NCBI RefSeq assembly: GCF_902167145.1
Contig: NC_050098.1
Coordinates: 16,016,501-16,080,500 of the forward strand
Direction: 5' to 3'
DNA from: Zea mays
Lineage: Eukaryota > Streptophyta > Magnoliopsida > Poales > Poaceae
Length of the DNA stretch: 64,000 nucleotides
In this document: in pieces, positions 56,866 through 64,000 of the stretch
How the letters are laid out: each line of letters opens with the position of its first letter
Numbering within the stretch: position 1 is the stretch's first letter
Program-made: the position numbers and the translations under genes
Notes under the pieces: generated by a model
Databases searched by the model: none
The model's input: the letters and a program-made list of their open reading frames with translations, nothing else
What the model was told of the DNA's origin: nothing

Positions 56866-56873
56866 TATTTATA
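56866..56873 (-). promoter_or_regulatory. TATA box of the antisense gene, copy 2
   Basis: TATAAATA on the minus strand in the context CGTATAAATACGG, 143 bp upstream of the ATG at 56723, and matched by copy 1 at 42715..42722. Confidence 0.65.
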
Positions 56874-57010
56874 CGCTTGATGCGTTGAAAGTTGAAAGAC
56901 CCCACTTGTCATTGAATGTTGCTATTCTAGCAAAGGGAAGGTGTTTTTTCGGACCTTCGGCATAAAGCCTTCGTTCATATCGCAATCTGAATTTATTATT
57001 TCAAACAAAT

Positions 57011-57029
57011 TAATATTGCGAGGGGCTAC
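57011..57029 (+). promoter_or_regulatory. polypurine tract of copy 2
   Basis: TATTGCGAGGGGCTAC directly before the 3' LTR start TGTTGGGGG. Confidence 0.65.
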
Positions 57030-57727
57030 TGTTGGGGGCCTTCGTCCTCCGAAGGTCCTCAAAAACATGATTTAACAATGTTTTCCAAGTGGATTATGTG
57101 AACAGGTACCTTCGGACTCAGAATTACGAACATGAAGTGCGGTCAGGACGAAGCCTGAACCAGACGAAGGACGGGCTGATTACCAAGCTCCACGAAGGAT
57201 GGTGCACAGCCGAAGCTGTGCGCAGGGAAGCTTCGTCGCGATAGCAGAGAGGGGAACCGACTTAAAGATGAAAAGACTACGTGGACCTTGTCAGGTTTCC
57301 ATAAGTCATTGACAAATGTAATGGACATAAATGTAATTTTACGTGGGCTGCGTCCCGCGTCTATAAATAGATGAACAGTACTCCCGTACTGTTCAGGCTG
57401 ACTTGGCATTTGCTTTTGCGTCACGCTTGTACTTTTTATCTTCTCTCAGGACCGAAGGTACATTTGTAATTTGAAATCATTTCTATTTTTCCATGTTAAT
57501 AAAATAGAAATGATTCTATGATGATGCTTATATTATATTTCATGCTTTATATGAATCCTTCGTCATTACTTGTTATGTTTACGAAGGTATGTCTCTTATG
57601 ACCTTCGTCCGAAACTCATTATTTCCCGAAGGGACATAATGCTTCGAAGGACGAAGGACTTTAACACTTAACACTTTTTATGTTGCCTTGTTCTTAATTC
57701 TTAGCATTTGAGAACAAGTCATCAACA
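57030..57727 (+). repeat. 3' LTR of pol-less gypsy copy 2
   Basis: 698 bp, the same length as the 5' LTR and, on a line-by-line reading, without any difference from it. Followed by CCTTC target duplication. Confidence 0.95.
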
Positions 57728-58943
57728 CCTTCCGAGGGGCGAACGAGATTGTTTCGCCCATGATTTCCACCGCCCACTTTGCGATCCTGCCCGAGGCCTC
57801 TCGGCACTGGATGATCTCCCCCAGGGGGAAGGATGACACCACAGTTACCGGATGAGACTCGAAGTAGTGTCGTAACTTCCGCCTCGTCAGGATCACAGCA
57901 TACAGCAGCTTCTGAACTTGTGGGTAGCGGATCTTGGTCTCGGACAGTACCTCGCTGACGAAGTAGACTGGCCTCTGAACGGGCAATGCATGCCCTTCCT
58001 CTTGCCTCTCGACCACAATCGCGGCGCTAACCACCTGAGTGGTCGCGGCGACGTAGACCAAGAGGGCTTCTCCATCAGCTGGGGGCACCAAGATAGGCGC
58101 CTTTGTAAGGAGCGCCTTCAGGTTCCCAAGGGCTTCCTCGGCCTCAGGGGTCCAAGCGGAACACTCGGTCTTCCTTAAGAGGCGGTACAGAGGCAGACCT
58201 CTTTCGCCGAGGCGTGAGATGAAGCGGCTCAGGGCCGCGAGGCATCCCATGACCCTCTGTACGCCTTTTAAGTCCTTGATGGGTCCCATGCTGGTGATGG
58301 TTGCGATCTTCTCCGGGTTGGCTTCGATGCCTCGCTCGGAGACGATGAACCCCAGGAGCATGCCTCGGGGCACCCCGAAGACACACTTCTCGGGATTGAG
58401 CTTGACTCCTTTCACCTTGAGACATCGGAATGTCACTTCAAGGTCGGAGAGGAGGTCGGAAGCCTTCCTTGTCTTGACTACGATGTCATTGACGTAGGCC
58501 TCGACTGTGCGACCGATGTGTTCGCCGAACACATGGTTCATGCACCGCTGGTACGTCGCGCCCGCATTCCTCAAACCGAACGGCATGGTGACATAGCAGT
58601 ACATGTCGAAGGGCGTGATGAAAGAAGTCGCGAGCTGGTCGGACTCTTTCATCCGGATTTGGTGATCCCCTGAGTAGGCATCGAGGAAGGACAGGGTTTC
58701 GCACCCAGCAGTGGAATCCACGATTTGATCGATGCGAGGTAGAGGGTAGGGAACCTTCGGACATGCTTTGTTGAGACCAGTGTAGTCTACACACATCCGC
58801 CATTTCCCCCCTTTCTTCCTCACAAGCACAGGGTTGGCAAGCCATTCGGGATGGAATACCTCTTTGATGAACCCTGCTGCCATTAGCTTGTGGATCTCCT
58901 CGCCTATCGCTCTGCGCTTCTCCTCGTCGAATCGGCGCAGAGG
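57728..58943 (-). pseudogene. Tat gypsy pol, reverse transcriptase part
   Basis: Minus-strand [23 protein letters not shown], the [16 protein letters not shown] motif, [26 protein letters not shown], and the catalytic box reading [10 protein letters not shown] at 58479..58499. The normal second residue pair is DD; here an Asn codon (58488..58490) replaces the first Asp, which should abolish polymerisation. A nonsense TAG at 58944..58946 separates this from the upstream protease frame, in phase. The thumb/connection part ([33 protein letters not shown]) runs to the copy 2 insertion at 57732, within the RNase H-like domain boundary. Confidence 0.92.
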
Positions 58944-61307
58944 CTACCTGACGGGTCGGGCTCCGGCCCGAATATCCAGCGAGTGCTCGGCGACTTCCCT
59001 CGGTATGCCGGGCATGTCCGAGGGACTCCACGCAAAGACGTCGGCGTTTGCGCGGAGAAAGTCGACGAGCACTGCTTCCTGTTTGGGGTCGAGCCCGGAA
59101 CCGATCCGGATCTGCTTGGAGGTGTCGCCACTGGGGTCGAGAGGGACAACCTTAACCGTCTCCGCTGGCTCGAAGTTGCCGGCATGACGCTTCACATCTG
59201 GCACCTCCTTGGAGAGGTTCTCCAGGTCGGCGATGAGGGCCTCGGACTCGGCGAGGGCCTCGGCGTACTCCACGCACTCCACGTCGCATTCGAACGCGTG
59301 TTTGTACGTGGGGCCGACGGTGATGACCCCGTTGGGGCCCGGCATCTTGAGCTTCAGGTAGGTGTAGTTGGGGACGGCCATGAACTTCGCGTAGCATGGC
59401 CTCCCCAGTACCGCACGGTAGGTCCCTCGGAACCCGACCGCCTCGAATGTCAAGGTCTCCCTTCGGAAGTTGGAGGGCGTTCCGAAGCAGACGGGGAGGT
59501 CGAGTCGTCCGAGGGGCTGGACGCGCTTCCCAGGGATGATCCCGTGGAAGGGCGCAGCGCCTGCTCGGACGGAGGACAGATCGACGCGCAGGAGTCGGAG
59601 GGTCTCGGCGTAGATGATGTTGAGGCAGCTGCCCCCATCCATCAGGACCTTGGTGAGCCTGACGTCGCCGATGATGGGGTCGACGACGAGCGGGTATTTC
59701 CCCAGGCTCGGCACGTGGTCGGGGTGGTCAGCTTGGTCGAAGGTGATGGGCTTGTCGGACCAGTCTAGGTAGACTGGCGCCGCCACCTTCACCGAGCAGA
59801 CCTCCCGGCGCTCTTGCTTGCGATGCCGAGCCGAGGCATTCGCCGCATGCCCACCGTAGATCATGAAGCAGTCGCGGACCTCGGGGTACTCTCCTGCTCG
59901 GTGATCTTCCTTCTTGTCGTCGTCGTGGGCCCTGCCACCCTCCGCGGGTGGCCCGGCCCTGTGGAAATGGCGCCGAAGCATGACGCACTCCTCGAGGGTG
60001 TGCTTGACGGGCCCCTGATGATAGGGGCATGGCTCCTTGAGCATCTTGTCGAAGAGGTTAGCACCTCCGGGGGGCTTCCGAGGGTTCTTGTACTCGGCGG
60101 CGGCGACAAGGTCCGCGTCGGCGGCGTCGCGTTTCGATTGCGACTTCTTCTTGCCTTTCTTCTTGGCGTCGCGCGGAGTAGACGCCTCGGGAGCCTCTTC
60201 CGATGGGCGGCCCTGGGGCTGCTTGTCCTTTCGGAAGATAGCCTCGACCGCCTCCTGGCCAGAGGCGAACTTGGTGGCGATGTCCATCAGCTCGCTCGCC
60301 CTGGTGGGGGTCTTGCGACCCAACTTGCTCACCAGGTCGCGGCAGGTGGTGCCGGCAAGGAACGCGCCGATGACATCCGAGTCGGTGATGTTGGGCAGCT
60401 CGGTGCGCTGCTTCGAGAATCGTCGGATGTAGTCCCGGAGCGACTCTCCCGGCTGTTGCTGGCAGCTCCGAAGGTCCCAGGAATTCCCGGGGCGCACGTA
60501 CGTGCCCTGGAAATTGCCGGCGAAGGCTTGGACCAAGTCGTCCCAGTTGGAGGTCTGCCTCGGAGGCAGGTGCTCCAACCAGGCGCGAGCGGTGTCGGAG
60601 AGGAACAGGGGGAGGTTACGGATGATGAGGTTGTCGTCGTCCGTTCCACCCAGTTGGCAGGCCAGGCGGTAGTCCGCGAGCCACAGTTCCGGTCTCGTTT
60701 CCCCCGAGTACTTTGTGATAGTAGTCGAGGGTCGGAACCGGATCGGGAATGGCGCCCGTCGGATGGCCCGACTGAAGGCCTGCAGACCGGGTGGTTCGGG
60801 CGAGGGACTCCGATCCTCCCCGCTGTCGTAGCGCCCCCCCACGCCTGGGGTGGTAGCCTCGGCGCACCCTATCGTCGAGGTGGGCCCGACGGTCGCGACG
60901 ATGGTGCTCGTTGCCGAGGTGGCCCGGGGCCGCAGGCGCGGTGTTGCGCGTGTGCCCGGTGTAGACCGAGGCTTCCCGCATGAATCGGGAAGTCGCGGCA
61001 TGAGGTTCCGAGGGGTATCCCTGCCTTCAGGAGGCAGTGCTCTCGGCCCGTCGGGCCGCAGCGCCTTCCAGGAGATTCTTGAGCTCTCCCTGGATTCGCC
61101 GACCCTCGGTGGTTGATGGCTCCGGCATCGCACGGAGGAGCATCGCTGCGGCTGCCAGGTTCTGACCAACCCCGCTGGATGCGGGCGGCGGTCTGACCCT
61201 GACATCGTTGGCGACGCGGTGCTAGAGACCTTGGGGCAGGTGACGTATTTCTCCGGCCGGGGGTTGGCCCGCCCATACCTGCCCGACATCCCGACGGATC
61301 GGCTCAA
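58944..61307 (-). pseudogene. Tat gypsy gag core and protease
   Basis: Open minus-strand frame of 787 codons. From about 60770 down it carries the gag core (ITKYSGETRPELWLADY, ARAWLEHLPPRQTSNWDDLV, LRDYIRRFSKQRTELPNI, VIGAFLAGTTCRDLVS), a zinc-finger-like CPYHQGPVKHTLEEC, and an aspartic protease with VLMDGGSCLNIIYAETL (a DGG form, usual in this lineage) and AVLGRPCYAKFMAVPNY. The first roughly 150 codons are probably out of frame: another frame (LAAAAMLLRAMPEP, MREASVYTGHTRNTAP) looks more like gag, so a frameshift lies near 60800. It ends at TAG 58944..58946, which separates it from the RT in the same frame. Confidence 0.87.
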
Positions 61308-62328
61308 GCGCTCCTGCTCCCTCGTCGAGCCTGGCTTGCGCCCCGCGGACTTGCTCGAGCTGTGGGTCGTGACCCCCCGCCGGAACGGGGACCACAGCTA
61401 GCTCCCGCGGGATGTCGGCGCGAGGCACCGGCCTAGGAAGATCACCGTCCTCTGGCATGCCAAGATGGTTGCCTTCGGAGGGATCCCCTAGCTCGACATG
61501 GAAACATTCGCGGCTTGGGCCGCAGTCCTCGTCGTCAAGGCTGCGGCTACCGTCGGAACAGTCGGAGAGGCAGTAGTCACATGCGGTCATGAAGTCCCGC
61601 ATGGCACTGGGGTTGCCAAATCCGGAGAAATCCCAACAGATGCTGGGATCGTCATCTTCCTCGGACCCAGAGGGCCCGTAGGTCGAGACGTCCGTCAATC
61701 GGTCCCAAGGCGACCGCATACGAAACCCCAGTGGGGTTGCACTCGCCTCAATGAGAGCGCCCGCCAAAGCAAGGTTGCTAGGCGGGTTGAGGCCGAGTCG
61801 AAATGACGTAAGATGGGAGTTAGTCAGTACCTTTTGGTCGACGAGGAGCGACGTAGTCACATCGGGGACTGGCTGCACCGTCGTCTCAGGTACGAGGGCG
61901 ACGTCCTGCAAGCTTTCCGCGAGCGCGCTGGCGTCGTCTTCTTGCTCGGGATCAGCGTGTCGCGGGGGGGCAGCGCTTGCCTTCATCTCGAACGCGAGGT
62001 CGACGCCCGGCGTGCCTTCCGTCGGGGCGCTGGGGATGTCGATTCGCTCGACAGCCGACGAAGCGCGGCCTCCCGCTTGGCCTTGGTTGCCCCGCCTCCT
62101 CCTCCGTTGGCGGGGGAGAGGACGGGGCGAGCTCGAATGTTGTTCTTCCACCGTGCGGGGAAGATGTCGTCGGTTCCGCCGCCGGCGGGCGGGATGTCGG
62201 CCGCCATTGTCGTTGTCGCGCGGCGGTGGAAGGAGTATCATGTCGTAGCTGCCGTCGAAGGACATGAACTCAAGACTCCCGAAATGGAGCACCGTCCCGG
62301 GCCGGAGAGGTTGCTGGAGACTGCCCAT
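61222..62328 (-). pseudogene. Tat gypsy gag, N-terminal part
   Basis: 368-codon frame from MGSLQQPLRPG at 62328, 61 bp from the 5' LTR. It shows SSVERIDIPSAPTEG-like linker sequence, RMRSPWDRLTDVSTYGPSG, CWDFSGFGNPSAMRDFMTACDY and FHVELGDPSEGNHLGMP, which I recognise as the N-terminal Gag part of large grass gypsy elements. It ends at 61222, where the gag frame probably shifts into the frames described for 58944..61307. Confidence 0.72.
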
Positions 62329-62368
62329 CTGGAGCTTGACGGGAAGCTGTTCGTCAGCACGCAGCAGG

Positions 62369-62388
62369 CCCCTACCTGGCGCGCCAAC
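62369..62388 (-). promoter_or_regulatory. primer-binding site of the Tat gypsy element
   Basis: On the minus strand GTTGGCGCGCCAGGTAGGGG follows the 5' LTR end. It starts with the TGGCGC common to gypsy primer sites; the tRNA is not identified. Confidence 0.6.
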
Positions 62389-63957
62389 TGTCGGTGTTTC
62401 GAGACCGGGGGGTCCCTAAGCCGACGAGTGAGTGTGCCGCGTGCCCCAGCCCAGATGGGTCGAGCGCGTGGGCGAGCGCGAAGGGGGGAAAGGCGAGGTG
62501 GCCGGAGACGGACGTGAGAGAGCTGGAGATCCCGCGACCTTCGTGTTCGTCCCGCGCCCAGGTCGGGTGCGCTTGCAGTAGGGGGGTTACAAGCGTCCAC
62601 GCGGGTGAGGGAAGCGAGCGGCCCCAAGAGAGCGCCTGTCCCGTCCTCGGTCCCGCGCGGCCAACCTTCTCTAAGAAGGCCCTGGTCCTTCCTTTTATAG
62701 TCGTAAGGAGAGGATCCAGGTGTACAATGGAGGTGTAGCAGAGTGCTACGTGTCTAGCGGAGGGAGAGCTAGCGCCCTAAGTACATGCCAATGTGGCAGC
62801 CGGAGAGATCTTGGCACCCTGCTGGTGTGATGTCGTGGCTGTCGGAGGAGCAACGGAGCTTGGCGGAGGGACAGCTGTCGGAGCGATCGAGTCTTTGCTG
62901 ACGTCCCCCTGCTTCCGTAAGGGAGCTGAGAGCCGCCGTCGTCACAGGGCACGCGGGGCGCCATCATTGCCTATCTGGCGGAGCTGGCCAGATGGGACAC
63001 CGGTCTTGTTCTCTGCGGCCCGAGTCGGCTCGGGGTAGGGTGATGATGGCGCTCCCTGTTGACGTGGCGGGCCCGCGCCCGAGGCCGGGCGACGTGGGGG
63101 CTCCTCCGAAGCTGGGGTCGAATCTGTCTTCCGTTGCCGAGGCCGAGCCCGAGCCCCCGGGTCGGGCGAGGCGGAGGTCGTTCGGCAGAGGCCAGGGCGG
63201 AGCCCGAGCCCTGGGGTCGGGCGAAGCGGAGTTCGTTGTCTTACGGGTCTTAGCCCGAGTCCGAGCCCTGGGGTCGGGCGGAGCGGAGTTCGCCGTCTTC
63301 CGGGTCTTTGCCCGAGTCTGAGCCCTGGGGTCGGGCGGAGCGGAGTTCACCGTCTTCCGGGTCTTTGCCCGAGTCCGAGCCCTGGGGTCGGGCGGAGCGG
63401 AGTTCGCCGTCTTCCGGGTCTTTGCCCGAGTCCGAGCCCTGGGGTCGGGCGGAGCGGAGCTTCCTATGGCGCCTTTGGCAAGGCCTGACTGCCTGTCAGA
63501 CTCACTCTGTCGAGTGGCACTGCAGTCGGAGTGGCGCAGGCGGCGCTGTCCTTCTGTCAGACCGGTCAGTGGAGCGGCGGAGTGACGGCGGTCACTTCGG
63601 CTCTGCCGGGGGGCGCGCGTCAGGATAGAGGTGTCAGGCCACCTTTGCGTTAAATGCTCCTGCAACTCGGTCAGTCGGTGCGGCGATTTAGTCAGGGTTG
63701 CTTCTTAGCGAAGCCAAGGCCTCGGGCGAGCCGGAGATGTGTCCGCCGTTAAAAGGGGGGCCTCGGGCGAGACGGAAGTCCCTCGAGGTCGGCTGCCCTT
63801 GTCCGAGGCTAGGCTCGGGTGAAGCGTGATCGAGTCACTCGTATGGACTGATTCCTGACTTAATCGCACCCATCAGGCCTCTGCAGCTTTATGCTGATGG
63901 GGGTTACCAGCTGAGAATTAGGCGTCTTGAGGGTACCCCTAATTATGGTCCCCGACA
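62389..63957 (-). repeat. Tat gypsy 5' LTR (1569 bp)
   Basis: TGTCGGTGTTTCGAG...GGTCCCCGACA with few substitutions relative to the left LTR. Four 57-bp units (63234, 63291, 63348, 63405) against five in the left LTR. Minus-strand TATA (TATAAAA) at 62693..62699. As the gene strand is minus, this is the promoter LTR. Confidence 0.93.
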
Positions 63958-64000
63958 AAAGGGAAGGTGTTTTTTCGGACCTTCGGCTTAAGGCCTTCGT
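63958..64000 (+). mobile_element. continuation of pol-less gypsy copy 1
   Basis: After the AAAGG duplication the sequence GGAAGGTGTTTTTTCGGACC and CTTCGGCTTAAGGCCTTCGT matches copy 2 from 56936. The 3' LTR of copy 1 should follow outside the window. Confidence 0.88.

Larger units (their letters stand above)
50216..57727 (+). mobile_element. pol-less Ty3/gypsy-type element, copy 2 (complete, very young)
   Basis: 7512 bp with 698-bp LTRs at 50216..50913 and 57030..57727 that look identical base for base, and a perfect duplication CCTTC (50211..50215 and 57728..57732). It encodes an intact gag (50988..52505) and, convergently, an antisense spliced gene (53497..56723). No protease, RT, RNase H or integrase is present. 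It sits inside the pol gene of the Tat gypsy element. An autonomous partner must supply replication proteins; which one is not shown here. Confidence 0.95.
42786..63957 (-). mobile_element. Tat-lineage Ty3/gypsy retrotransposon, split by copy 2
   Basis: Bounded by LTRs (42786..44411 and 62389..63957) and a 5-bp duplication AAAGG (42781..42785 and 63958..63962). Genes run on the minus strand: gag, protease, RT, RNase H, integrase, then a long non-coding 3' region before the left LTR. The order RT-RNase H-integrase defines Ty3/gypsy; the DGG-type protease and the 3.9-kb region after pol suggest the Tat lineage (Flip/Gyma/Cinful-like by recollection). Removing copy 2 leaves 13.7 kb. Stops, a frameshift and a mutated RT motif indicate an inactive copy. 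Confidence 0.93.
35723..64000 (+). mobile_element. pol-less Ty3/gypsy-type element, copy 1 (interrupted, runs off the window)
   Basis: 5' LTR (35723..36388), gag, a repeat-rich centre and a convergent antisense gene, in the same order as copy 2 at 50216..57727. It is cut at 42785 by the Tat gypsy element and resumes at 63958 with GGAAGGTGTTTTTTCGGACC, matching copy 2 at 56936 onward. Left flank AACAG (35718..35722) would be the target duplication; the right end lies outside the window. No protease, RT or integrase is seen, so it needs proteins in trans. It is older than copy 2: gag and the antisense gene are both broken. Confidence 0.88.

Overview
The window is nuclear DNA of a grass with a large, repeat-rich genome. 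Panicoid (Andropogoneae) and most likely maize or a close relative is my inference, from a Sirevirus with clustered LTR palindromes, GGCCCG-rich hAT fragments, a CACTA element with CACTACAAGAAA ends, and long Tat-type Ty3/gypsy elements. There is one apparently intact host gene, a two-exon DUF674 gene (minus strand, 5386..6256). A second DUF674 copy survives only as its last-exon fragment at about 35604..35660. Almost everything else is transposable-element sequence, much of it nested with readable target-site duplications (TSDs).
Left part (1..8500): old intergenic DNA, a solo copia LTR (916..2186, TSD CCTAT), hAT debris, a MITE, the DUF674 gene, and a decayed LINE fragment. Middle nest (about 8507..34722): a PIF/Harbinger element (transposase at 33112..34104, outer ends tentative) holds an L1-like LINE (10292..32836, 18-bp TSD). 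The LINE holds a Sirevirus copia element (16992..31835, TSD AAAAG), which holds a CACTA transposon (20541..26518, TSD AAT). The CACTA carries decayed exons of two host genes, a MAP65 microtubule-associated protein and an AT-hook (AHL/PPC domain) protein.
Right nest (35723 to the window end): the DUF674 remnant is interrupted by copy 1 of a pol-less gypsy family. Copy 1 is interrupted by an autonomous-type Tat gypsy element on the minus strand (42786..63957, TSD AAAGG). Its pol gene is in turn split by copy 2 of the same pol-less family (50216..57727, TSD CCTTC), whose two LTRs look identical by eye.
The most interesting system is that pol-less gypsy family. Both copies carry gag on the sense strand and a long convergent antisense gene with its own TATA box and two introns at matching positions and phases. 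The antisense protein has a plant 'putative gypsy type transposon' (PF04195-like) region followed by a coiled-coil region. Copy 1's antisense gene was further scrambled by a roughly 480-bp insertion containing a Sirevirus gag fragment plus local direct and inverted duplications, a template-switching signature.
All family names come from recognition, not database search. Coordinates of TSD-bounded elements are read directly from the sequence; ends of decayed elements are approximate.
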